In this document: positions 1 to 11,600 of the stretch, in pieces
Position numbering within the stretch: the first letter of the stretch is position 1
Layout: each line of letters starts with the position of its first letter
Origin: Capitulum mitella
Lineage: Eukaryota; Arthropoda; Thecostraca; Pollicipedomorpha; Pollicipedidae
NCBI GenBank assembly: GCA_030062745.1
Contig: CP099839.1
Span: forward strand, 5,007,115 to 5,071,114
DNA: 64,000 nt
Reading direction: 5' to 3'
Notes under the pieces: model-generated
Database searches by the model: none
What the model was told of the DNA's origin: nothing
Seen by the model: the letters and a program-made list of their open reading frames with translations, nothing else
Made by a program: the position numbers and the translations under genes

Positions 1-831
1 GTGGTACCACACATTCCATGGCATAACACGACACACTGCCCGTCAAAATCAGAGACGCTGGTCATTTCCAAACACTCGATTTAAACTTAAAGCTCAAGCA
101 TAGCCTACCGGGTAATGGCTCCACTCGTAAAACAATAGAATAGAATAATAAGGTCAAATGTTTCATAGAGACTATCGAATATCCGCATGTCAGTTCTCTA
201 TAATATCCACAGAAGGTTGCTTTGTGAAGCAACACTGTGTGAGTGAAAGCTTCAAAATCAGTGAATTTTTCGCCGAAGCGCAAGTCTGACGTGTAGACCG
301 AAGAAGACAAAACTTGCAACTTGTCTCACATGCAGCCATAACATTTTCCAAAATGATCAAAAACACGACTCCTGGAACGGTCACGTGGAAGAAAAAGTTT
401 GCAAACTAACGTGCTGGAAATGTGAATATATATAATAGGAAAAATGTTCTTATCTATCTAAGTAAATTTCATGGTATGGCATTCAGTAGCTGCAAAGCCA
501 TTACCCTCCAGAACGCGTTATGGCAGGACCGGCCAAGCCAATCAGATTGATTTTTTTTACGTCAGTTGAAGTAAGACTCACTCGGTCTTCGGCCTCACTT
601 GCTATGATTTTCTGAGGAAGGTACTTTCCAAAGATGTGCCGTCACGAGACGAAGCATGAATTATTATTATGTTGGATTAAGCTGCTCACCTTCGATGACG
701 GAAACACAGACCAGACGTTTTCCTCAATTTACTCCAACCTCGTCATCTACGGAACCATGCTTCCAGGTGCCATGCTGGTAGGACGCGAAACGACTTGGGA
801 ACATCCGCGGTCGAGGGAGACGTGGAGTACG

Positions 832-903
832 CCCCCCCCCCCCCCCTCGACTCGCCCACTCAACAAGACAACATGGCTGACGGCCAGGGGGGGGGGGGGG
901 GGG
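832..903. repeat. Poly-C (15) and poly-G (17) inverted pair
   Basis: A run of 15 C is followed 40 bases later by a run of 17 G. The two runs are complementary and could pair, or form G-quadruplex or i-motif structures. Run lengths may be inexact, because homopolymers are error-prone in long-read assemblies. Confidence 0.8.
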
Positions 904-1134
904 CAGTGGACGTGATGCTGGTAAGAGAAGGAACGCCACAGGTCGCCTTACCGTCACATGAGACAGCACACGGCACGGACATGCTGGCAACATGCTTTCA
1001 CGTGGCCTAAATAGAGCCGGCCAGCGTGGTCTGTCTGCCGTCAGGTGACCAATGCGCGACCAGCCGGCCTCTGTTATCACGGTATCTGTGCGCGACCAAC
1101 CATGGAAGTGCGGCGAGCCCGGGTGTGTCGATGT

Positions 1135-1179
1135 GGCGGTCCCTGCACAGGCGGTCCCTGCACAGGCTGTCCCTGCACC
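1135..1179. repeat. 15-bp tandem repeat, 3 copies
   Basis: Three adjacent copies of GGCGGTCCCTGCACA, the third with two changes (GGCTGT start and final C). Confidence 0.85.
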
Positions 1180-2157
1180 GATGCGCACCATGCACCTGGT
1201 GGACAACGTTCACTAAAAGCGCTGCGATCAGTGCAGGATCCAGTGGTCGCTTTGGCCGCATGCTGCGACGCTGTAACATATAATATACACGCATGACTTG
1301 TACATTAGGTGTCCTCAATAATTTGCCAACATATGACTCCCAAGGCATGTCAAAAATTTCTCATTTGTCTCTCATTTTGATGACATTGTAACTAGTTATG
1401 AAGACTTTTATCTGCAAGTCTGCGGCATTTTCCGGTTCGCGGATCTGGCAACGTCAACCGCTCGTTGGCGCAAGGCATTACTGCCGGCGGTCAGCTGATG
1501 ACGTTGATGGACGAAATCGTATGCCGCAAAATAAGGAACGCGTGGTCCGGCTTGCAAATGTTTGTAAACTGAAGAAACAGTCCGCGATGTGCTTACACAA
1601 AATGGTTATGTTTAAGTAATGGAATGAAACGAAAGACCCAGGGGGTCTGAAAACACAAGTGAAGCAAACAAATGCAGTTCTGCTGAGCCACTGCAACATT
1701 TTTCTTTTAATTGCGCACCTCTGTCCCTGCCTCTCTATCACTCTCTCTCGCCCTCTCTGCTTCTGCCTCTGTTCCTGCCTCCGCCTCCGAATAGATGTAT
1801 GTATGTATGTATGTATTTATTTCGGATCCTTCATATGATGGATCTTCAGGCATCCATGTTGATTGACAAGTGCCACAGAAGATTAAAGACATCGATACTA
1901 AGACGACAATCGGCATTCATTTCTCAGACATACATGAGACTAAGCTGACCTCGAATGTCGCGTTTCTGGCAGCGCCTGATATTCGGACGTCTGAATGCAG
2001 CGTGTTCCATGTTTTACAAGCACGGAACATAAATGAACATTAACTTTTTCCTGTTGCGCGTTCAACGAAAATGCCGCCACGAAATTTTGGGATCAATATT
2101 TCTTCGTCCAGTGGTTGCGCACAACATGTCCAATACGCTGCCTTACCGACTCCCGGC

Positions 2158-3005
2158 GCTGCAGTCTCTAAGTCGCGCGTTGGCAGCTGCTGCAGCTGAC
2201 ACCAGGCGACGGTCGGCGGGCGGTCGAAAATGACGACTTATCGGAAACCAGTACATTCCAATACTTAATGTAATCGATTCGTGCGGGTCTTGAATAGTCG
2301 AGGCCAAAGATTCTACTTGTGCTTTTTTTAGACTGATGCTCTGAACAGATTACCAGTAGGGTGGTACGCATCAGGTCCCAAATTTAAAAGGCATTGTTTC
2401 GATCCCAACCGTTCATTGTGTTCAACAAGAACAACACAAAACCAGTTCGTTCTGCGGGGCCAACAGACTCCTACGCCCTCTAAGTTCGAACGAGGATCGT
2501 CTTATCTGAATCAGGAAATCGCGAGCGGTGTTCAGCAACAACTTGCAACAGGAACTGGAGCTGTTCCTCGTCATTCGTGATCTTGCCGTTGTGCTTGTTG
2601 ACGAGAGCTACAGAGCTTTCTGTGATGTCGTTGGTCACTCGGACTCCCGCAGCAATTTTCCTGGGCTGTCATACCTATCACCTGTGCATTCATATGTAAC
2701 ACCTGTGCAGTCTTCAGGTTGATCCACCGGACGGACTGACAGTTACGGCAAACGATCTCCACCATTACGTCGATGCTGTCTTGCGGATGTTCGTGGTGCC
2801 ATAACTCCTAATATATTTGGAGCATCAATATGAATCTTGGACAGGTGAAATCTACGACCCAGGCTACTTAAGACCAATACGAACTGATTTCATACAGTAT
2901 TCGAAAACACTACTTTCCTACAAGTGGTCGTTTACGCCCGGACGCCGGCCGTCGCCAAGGGTTAGCTGTGGCGGCCGACGCAACGCGGTCTATGGAAACT
3001 GTAAC
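2158..3005. mobile_element. Inverted-repeat element, about 0.85 kb
   Basis: The stretch at about 2158-2335 reappears as a diverged reverse complement at about 2850-3005. The match covers the GGCGACGGTC / GCCGTCGCC ends, the tract that reads GTACTGGTTT on one side and ACACTACTTTC on the other, and the GACCCG / AAGACC inner part. The arms are about 150-180 bases with roughly 65-70% similarity by eye, and the core is about 500 bases. This architecture fits a non-autonomous DNA transposon or foldback element. I could not fix target-site duplications, so the family is unknown. In the core, the minus strand has short open frames with a faint resemblance to a decayed zinc-finger-like segment (RVTND...VNKHN). 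I do not call a gene. Confidence 0.5.
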
Positions 3006-3019
3006 ACCGTAATATGATT

Positions 3020-3470
3020 TCAGGGCAAAAGTTCGTACCGCGGAAGTTCTTCGAACAAAAGTTCGTCGCGCAGAACTTCGTCGCGCAAAAGTTCGTCGTG
3101 GAAAGGTTCATCTAGGGCAAAACTTCGTCGAAGGTCAAAGGTCGTCGAGGGTAAAAGTTCGTCTAGGACAAAAGTTCGATTTGCAGAAGTTCGTCAAGGA
3201 CAAGATTGTATGGGCTAAAAACTCGTATGGGGCAAAAGTTTCTCTAGGAGAAAATTCCGTTGTTTCGAATCACCATCGTCATCACAGAAGTTTGTTTAGA
3301 ACAAGAGTTCGTCAAGGGCAAAAAGTCGTCTAGGACAAGTTGGACTCGTTAATGGAAAAGCTTCAGACTGCAAAAGGTTCGCATCGAAAAGGTTCGGAGG
3401 AAGAAGTTTGTAAGGGAAAATATTCGTGAGAGAAAAGGTTCATAACCAAAGGTTAGTAAACTTTAGGTCC
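3020..3470 (+). repeat. Degenerate about 17-bp minisatellite (AAAAGTTCGTC), plus orientation
   Basis: About 25 diverged repeats around the core AAAGTTCGTC, spaced 15-20 bases, with linkers such as GCGCA or AGGGC. The array runs in one orientation and is answered by reverse-complement arrays to the right. Confidence 0.75.
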
Positions 3471-3604
3471 GTATCGGAAAAGGAACGGACCTAAAATAAT
3501 AACCTAGCCTAACTTAACCTAACCTCGTTGTTGGACGGAACCAAGTCCGAGCGCACCCTTTATCCGTCTGCGGCCTCTGGTATCTTCTACCACGCCTTCG
3601 GCGC

Positions 3605-4385
3605 AAACCCGGAACCACTCCTTCCCGAAACGAACCTTTGCTTACAAACCTTTGCTACGAACATTTTTCCTCACGAGCCTTTTCCCTTACGAAGCTTTTT
3701 CCTGTGAATCTTTCCCATACGAACCTTTTGCAGTTCAAAACTGTTTGCATCACGAACCTTTTCCGATAAGAGCCTTTTACCATACGAACCTTTCACCATG
3801 CGAACCTTTTATCATACGAATCTCGTGCATATGAACCTTTGACTACGAGCCTTTTCCCATACGTACCCTTGACTTACGAACCTTGGTCCGGTTGCCCACT
3901 CACCTGTGACTCGGGCAGGTCAAAAGGGTGCATAGTGGCTAAAGTTGGGTGTGCACGTGTTGGAAACTGAATCAGTTGCGGATTCAGTCATGGGGAATCA
4001 GAGCCCCATTCACCAGCATGATTCCACTACCTGTCGTCTGGCAGTCGGCAATTTTTCTTCACCACACATATGTTGCCCTGAAGGTGTTTCGTGCGGGAAC
4101 CATATGACACGGACAGTCTTTTTTCTTGGACGAACTTTTGACCTAGACGAACTTTTGGCCCAGATTAACTTTGGTCCTAAACGAATTTCTGCCAGGAGAA
4201 CTTTTGTCCTGGGTGAACTTATTTCCTATACGAACTTTTGTTGGACGAACTTCTGTCCTAGACGAGCTTTTGCCCTGGACGAACTTTGTCTATACGAGCT
4301 TTCGCGAGGCGAACCATTGCCTGAAGACCTATTGTCCTACGAACTTGAGTCCGATGAACTTTTGCCCAAAAACTCCATAATATAT
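3605..4385 (-). repeat. Degenerate about 17-bp minisatellite, inverted orientation
   Basis: Two blocks (about 3605-3890 with core CGAACCTTTT, and about 4110-4380 with core GACGAACTTTTG) are reverse complements of the array to the left. An unrelated about 200-bp stretch (about 3895-4105) separates the two blocks. The 178-residue open frame here is a by-product of the array. A short TA microsatellite (about 4380-4425) closes the region. Confidence 0.75.
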
Positions 4386-5496
4386 GTAATTAAGTTAATA
4401 TATATTTATATATATATATATATCGCCGCGTCCCGGCCAGCGCTCCAGATGCAGGCAGTGTCCGGCCTGCCCTCGAGGTAGACATGCTCACAAGCTGCAG
4501 ACTGCGTCAGCCGCCGGGCGAGGTTCAACTATTCCAACATGTGCTCCCATGTTGGTAGAGACTCTTGAATTCGCTGGTAGCGACGTTTCACAAAAATTCT
4601 TCCACGAGGCGAAGTTGAGTGCTAGAATTTGTGTGGAACGTCGAGATCGGAACATTCAGTTTCCCCGGAAGAGTCCTAAAGGATATTTACTGTATGTTTT
4701 TTCAGCTCATTGAGTTCATACGTACTAAGGTACAATGACTTCAGGTATGCAAAAATCCAACTTAATGGATTGTTTGATAGAGGATCCAAACTTTGCTGAT
4801 GATGTTGACAATCATCAAAAACTTGTAGACTAACAGATTAACTAACTAACTAACAGACCGTGACAAAGAAAACACATTGTTTTAACAAGCTGAAAAAAGC
4901 TGAAACCCGACTGAAAAGGAAGCAAACATCAGGAATTATCATGATCTTCTGACAGTTAACATCATTATCTATTATTATGTTATGTTAATACGCCATGTTT
5001 TATTTTGTATGTCTCATCTTATTTTTCATGTTAAAATTATCCGTTGTTGACAGGGCCGCCGTCAGGTTGGTAAGACCGCCGTCCTACCCGCCCTATGGGC
5101 TGCTACACATATTCTCGCTGGCGAGTGTCAGATTAGAATCGAGACTACGACACTTCTGATCCTTCCGACGCTCTTCGACGACCTCCACGTTGATGATGCG
5201 CTTTCAGGCAGTCTTCGCACTCTGAAACTGTCTGGTTTCTGCCAAAATGTAGTCTCTCCCCATCAATCGGTATCTCATGCTGATCAACCCATTTCTCCCC
5301 TCCCCCTACTCTTTTACGGTGTGATGCAAAAGATAACGTTCTGCCATAGCCAGCCAGCTTGGTTCCTCTTCCCCATGAACTACCAGCCGATTGTAGCGGA
5401 CGCCGTCAATCAGTTCCGCCCTGCTTCGGCCGAGGCTTGCCGCAACTGCGCCTCCCCACCCTTTCTAGCAAAGGGCGTGACGAAAACGGGCTGATC

Positions 5497-5626
5497 TGGT
5501 ACGGGACGGTGCAGGCTACAGGCGTCACGTGCACGCTCTGCAGCATCCGATGACGCCGCTGCGAGCCGACGACCGAGCGCGCGGCGACCGCAGGATCAGT
5601 GCCGGAGAGGAGCCGAGCCCGACAAC
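5497..5626 (+). promoter_or_regulatory. Conserved promoter/5'UTR block of secreted-protein paralog 1
   Basis: These 130 bases differ at only one position from the block in front of the second paralog, although surrounding introns are much more diverged. The block is GC-rich and includes a CACGTG E-box (5526-5531). It ends at the ATG in the context CGACAACATGG. I see no clear TATA box, and the transcription start is not determinable from sequence alone. Confidence 0.6.
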
Positions 5627-5684
5627 ATGGGGTCCTGCCGCCTGGTGGTCGTCGTTCTGTGCCTGCTGGCGCTCAGCCTCACTG
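5627..5684 (+). CDS. Paralog 1 exon 1: signal peptide
   Basis: Encodes MGSCRLVVVVLCLLALSLT plus the first base of a Gly/Asp codon. This is a short charged start followed by a strongly hydrophobic core, as in a secretory signal peptide. It ends G|GTGAGAG, phase 1. The second paralog differs by one synonymous change (GCG to GCA) and one Thr-to-Ile change. Confidence 0.65.
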
Positions 5685-8600
5685 GTGAGAGCTTAAGTCC
5701 ACGCTGCGGGAATCAACTTTGCATGCGGTGAAGAGCAGTCATGCAGAGTCGCTAATTTTGACGAGTCAGGGCCAAAATAAGTACTTTGTTTAAAGAATCC
5801 TAGGGTTCATGAACCTTTATTCAATCCAGGATGCCTTTCGATCAGCAGCCGGGTTATGAAGACATAGGACGTGGGTGGAAAAGTCCCCGACGTTACGTCG
5901 CGATGGGAGCAATCAACCATCTAATATTAGGTTCTTTGAAAGCAATGCAGATGCTACCAGATTCTGACTGTGGCTTTTACTGCATGGATAAATATTCTAC
6001 TAACAGCACCTGCCATACTAAGTCACATCATTTTCTGACATGCGTGGGCCTTGGCACCTCGAACATCAGACGTGCAAGTACAACAATGGGAGGAAAGATT
6101 GAATGGTAGGAATCACTGCAAATGGATTTCCAATGTTCGCTTTTGAGCTGCGTTACTTACGAGACAACTGAAGTGATTAGACAGCCCACATATTACCCCT
6201 GACCGTCGTAATCATGTGGTAGTTACATCTCCTGTACTTACTGCGTCTAACTTTCCACAGACGCCTCTCAAGGTAGACATCCACGGCAAGTCTCAGGCAA
6301 TGATGACCTCGAGGGTTCAGGTACGCGCAGTACATCAGCATGGGCCCCTCAGCCTTTTGTACGTGGGGTAAAGAACACCACATTCCAAGCAATGACGTAA
6401 TCTCCGTATGCTGATTACAGCTCTAATTTAAACTTCTTTTAAAATTACCATTTATAATTTCTACCAAATGCTCCTATGCAATGTTTTTCGCGTTAAAAGG
6501 ATTTTCAAAGCCTTATTCTTCCCCAGTTTGGCACTTGGAAGCTAAACGGACGGCGGGGTACGCACCAGTAACGTGTTGATATATTAGGTTACTGCCGTGA
6601 ACAGTTGGGTGTTTACCTTCACACAGACCAGTCCTCGATACGTCCTAACGTTTTCTGCTCTGACGTATAACCCGCACCTCCTTTACGTGTCACTTATTTT
6701 GTTTATTCATGTAGGCGCCATGGACCGGCTTGCTTCCGTTTGTCGGCGATTGTTGCATCCCTTGTTGCCAGTCGCTCTTTCCGTTGTTCGTTTTGTTTGG
6801 GTGCTTCCCACGGCAAATCGTTTTTAGAATGTGAATTTTTGCAGGTGATATGGAGTCAGCAATGCCACCGTCAGGTTCAGGTAAGTACATGCGTTGACCG
6901 CTTGGCGAACATGGGTGCCTCGACCGTAGGCACCAAGTTTAATGTAGAATGCCGATACTTAGTGCCCATGCCCATCTAGACTGTTGCAGGTACACCACGC
7001 TTAGCAGACTGGGGTGATAAAGTCAAGTTTTTTGTACGGTTTCGGGGCTTCTCATATCATTTACGTCTTGCATCAAATGACAGTATCTGATGGATCCAAA
7101 AAGTGTGTGCTCTGACGGACGGATATATCGTCAGTCAGATAAACCTCTGCTTGCTTGTCTTCAGCCGCCATTGCTCATGAACGCAAACCATAAGTCTGTA
7201 GTAGACTACAGACTACAGTCTGTGGTCTCTAGGTCCGCGTGAATAAGCATGCCTTTTGGCTAATCAGTTTGGCGTGCGCAAATTTAGTTTGACGTGGACC
7301 TCGCGTGGTAACCAGAGTGCAGGAACGATTATGCACTTCAAAGAGTGGGCCCTAGAGCTTACAGAAATCGCAATTTCCCCGGGAAAACCGAAAACCTTTG
7401 GGATCCGTAACAAACGGTAACAAAGAGAGGGCCAGGAACGATGCCAGAGCTCTAAAGTGTCGCGCCCATGTACACGTGAAAGTGAAACGTTTGACGCCTC
7501 ATGGGGGACACTGGGCGATTTTTGTTGAGTTTCCATAGACATTTTGAAGCAAGGGTGGATACAGACCACGTGCTGAAGGGAAACGGGGAAGGAAGGGAAT
7601 CTGTATCCATATAACCTATACAACGTCTGACGCATTCAGTGAGTCTTTCAAAGCGATATTCTTCCCCATTTTGGCATGTGAAGGCTGCACAGATACCGGG
7701 GTATGCATGAATACCGTGTTGATATATTAGGCTACCAGCGTGAACAGCCATGTCCTCATGCCTCGCGCTCTGACGTGTGGCCCGAACCCGCTTTACGGAT
7801 CGTTCATTCTGTAAATTCATATACGCGCAATGGTACGGTTTTCTTCCGTTTGTTCGCACTTGCTTTATCCCCGTTGCTAATCGCTCCTTTCATTGTTTGT
7901 TTTGTTCGGGTGCTTTCCTCAGCAAATAATTTTTGCAATGGCAATTTTTACAGATGCTATGGAATCAGGACTGCCACCATCAGGTCCAGGTAAGCACATA
8001 TGTTGACCATATGGGACTTGACCATCACCTGACGCACAACATGAGTGGCTCGACCGTAGGCAGAGGGTAGCAGGCATCCCACTCTTAAGCATGGTACTGT
8101 ACGCCGTTGTCGTTAGTTTGCGAAACCAGCAGTGTTAGTCACACGTTAGTGTGACTAAAGTGTTAGAACACACGGTCGGTATTGATACATGTATTTCTAT
8201 GCTGTGAAGTTTGAAGCTGCCATGCGAAAAGAAATCCCAGCATGAAGCCTTTGACGTCATCTGAGAGTTCGGAGCGCAGGAGCATGCACACACGCTGCCT
8301 GGACCCGTAGCCGGCCATGGCACGTTTGTCCGCCGTCTGTTCTTAAAAGTCAACCAAAGTTACCTTCAAAAGCGCTAAACCGATAAAACGTTAAAAACTT
8401 TGGCGGAAGGTAACGGTAACCGCTAACCGCTAGCTTTGTTACATGAATTTAGCTTCGGTTTGGTTTTATCGCCGCCTAGCGCTGGTCACCATGGGGTGTA
8501 CGCGTGCCGGACAGGTGACGGGCCGATCAACGCCTGAGGCGCCAGACCGTCCGGCTGTGCCACGCCACCCTAGCTTTAGGACGCAGGGGGCCGGTAGGCG

Positions 8601-11600
8601 GCGCGCCAGTCGGGCCCACACACAACATCTCATCCAACACAGACTGGCGTCAAATGAACACCGAGCCTTATTGGCTTGTTGGTTTTGATTCTGACTGGCA
8701 ACCCTGCTGACTGGCAACATCTTTTCACCACAGTGAAAAGCCCTCAGACATTCCAAGTCTTCCTTCCACTAGTCATTTACTTCCTCCGTCGACTGACAGT
8801 TACTGCGTTATTGTCATGGACGGTGGGGACCTGGGACAGGAATAAACCTGATTACTCGAGAGGATGCCATCCGCACAAAGCATAACAGCAACATTCGCTC
8901 CGTTAGTGGTGACCAGCTGTTGCTGCTGCAACATTCTAATAGTCACTCAGGACTCTGCCGATTTTGCTCTTGGAGATCACGTCGATCAAATTTCATTCGT
9001 TATGTTGTGATTTATCCGTCGAAACACTAGCCTTAGGCATTTTTGTTCTGGCTAGTCAGAACGTTTCGCTGCCTGTACAAATGGCGCTCCACTGTATCGC
9101 TTGATTCACGCTTACTCTTCGTGCCACTTGAACATTTTACGTCGTTGTCGATAGTTTGTGTACCCAAAAGTTGGCTGGCAAGTAATCCTCTTCCTGCTTG
9201 TCTTCTGTTATCGCTGTTGATGAACGTAAACCGTGTACGTCCGCGTGGGTACTCAGGCCTTTTTGGCTAATTGGTTTGACGCATGCAAATTTTGTTTGAC
9301 GTGTACGAAGCGTGGTCACCAAATTCCGGAACCGGTTATGCAGTTCAAAAAGTTGTCCGTGGAGTGTAATGAAATCGAAATTCCTCGGGGAAACGAAAAC
9401 CTTTGGGAATCGGTAAAACGCAAAGGTAACAAACATAGGAACAGGAATGTGGCACCGATGACAGAGCTCTACTGTTTTGAGCCCGAGTACACCGCAAAGT
9501 GAAACACGTCACGCCTCATGGGGAACATGGTGAGCGATTCCCATTGACTTTCCGTAGACATTTCGAAGCAAGGGCGGGTCCAGAACATGTGCTGAGGGAT
9601 GTGACACCTCATGCGGAACGTGGTGAACGATTCCTTTTGCGTTTCCGTAGACAATTTCAACCAAAGATGTATACAAACCATGTCCGGGTGGAGGGATAAT
9701 CTCCATCCATGCATCCCATGCTTCTCCCAATCTTGATTTCTCACCGGATGCGGGTCGCTTCTTTCCGCCATTTAAAAAAAAACCGGCATGTGCTTTTTAA
9801 AAGTTTTATTCCAAAGCAAAAAATACGCTTTTCCGTCCGAAAAGAGGTGCCAAAAACGCATGTTGGCCCCTTTCCAATGACAGGAAGCGTCATTGCTCCG
9901 ATGGTTTCCTTCTTCCCGGATCCGCCAGTGTTTTTAAGTCACGTTTCATTATTTTTCGTTATTCTTTAACTTTGCATTTTTTGCTATCTTGTTCTTATTG
10001 CCCAAGGTATGGCTTTTGTTGCATGAATAAATATTCTATCGCATAGAGCCATACTAAGATTAACATCATTCTCCGCAATGCACGACCATTGGCAGCTTAA
10101 ATACAAGACGTGCAAATTCGACATTGTGATGGAAACACGCAGTTGTAGAATTTACCGCAATTGATTTTGAAAGCACGCTTAACTTTGTGCTTTACGTGTA
10201 GGAGGACCGAAATGACTGGAAAGCCCACATGTTATCCCGATTGTTGTTGTAACCACTTGTTGCATTATCACGCTTTCGACGCCATTCTCTTTACAATTTT
10301 TGGGTCTACTTTTCTTACAGATGCCTCCGCTAGGCAGATGCGGGAAGCCAAACGTTACGTCTACCGTGGCTTCGAAGGTTCAGGTAAATACGTTTAGTGC
10401 ATCAGCAAAGGCTCCGCAGTCGCGGGTGCGTGAGATGCATATGTAGGATCAGATACCGAAACTGGCCATTGATTCTTCCGAACAACCAGACCGCGTTCCG
10501 GTTATGGCCAAAATTTCCAATCGCCGGAACAGGAAGAAATGTCGATTCTCAGTGAAAAAAGCGAACTCAGTGCGTGCCGGTAAATTCCCAAACACCGATA
10601 AAGATATTTCGGACTGTGGTTCCTAGGTAAACTAACGCGACGCGTCAGAGCAAATCGTTGTTTGCCAGATAGCGTTCTGGCTGCTAAGCGAAATGACGAA
10701 ATGAATTTTTTTGCACATGCGTAATGCTGTCAGGGATTGTTGTCGACGCCTTCAAAGCGTCTTTGAGAGTCGTAAAAATAGCGTTGCTGGACAAACCGAA
10801 CACTAGTATTCAGAGATTACAAAAAAAACCGCATAATACGTTTAATAAGGGACCAGGGAATTATACGAAAAATCTGCCCTAGTTGTCCATAGACGATCTA
10901 CAATAAAAAGAAAAAGGAAAAGATGAAAGGCCTGACCTAGGTGCAGCGCAGGCTGTAGAAAGAACAAACACTAACAGATTTATTTCACATCTTTCGAAAC
11001 AGGCACCAATATTCTCCAGAGCCGGCCGCTACCCAAACATTTCGCATCAGACCTACAAACAGCTTCCTTCCTTTCATCCCTCCCCAAATCCCTGCAGACG
11101 GCCTACAGCCAAAACTTTGTGAGTAATTTTCTCTCTTTCTACAGCCTGCACTGCACCAAGGTTGGCTCTTTCATTTTTTCGTAATTTTCTTGCCGCCCAT
11201 TGCGCGTGAAGAACCAGGGGCTGTTTGCCCAACAGAAAACAGACAAGGACAGTGATGTCTTCCATTGAAGAGGCCTTTCGCAAACTGCATCTTTCCATTT
11301 GATTTGGCAATGTTTAGGCACAAGTCGGTACGGTGCCTAGTTGGTACATATAAACAGAGCTTTCAGTATAAATACTGTTTTTCAAATGGTGTTTTCTCAT
11401 GTATGCCTGTTTGGACATCTGCCTGAAATGATTGGGAAAGATGAACCCGTAAACGTGGAGCAGGTGCTGCTCATTGGACAGTTTATTGCTTCGGAAGAGT
11501 CTGTTTTTTAGGTCTTATTTGCCAGCAAGAAAGGACTGTTACCCTTAGTCAATTGGTTAGCTTAGAAAGAAAGGAAAGAAAAGACCATTTACGAGTGGCA

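Larger units (their letters stand above)
1..2157. other. Left flank, no gene recognised
   Basis: I see no coding exon or known element here. It holds a C homopolymer of 15 (832-846) and a G homopolymer of 17 (887-903) about 40 bases apart, a 15-bp tandem repeat (1135-1179), a CT-rich tract near 1735-1790 and a short GTAT microsatellite near 1795-1815. Open frames around 724-1350 come from GC-rich sequence and overlap on both strands without recognisable domains. Confidence 0.5.
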
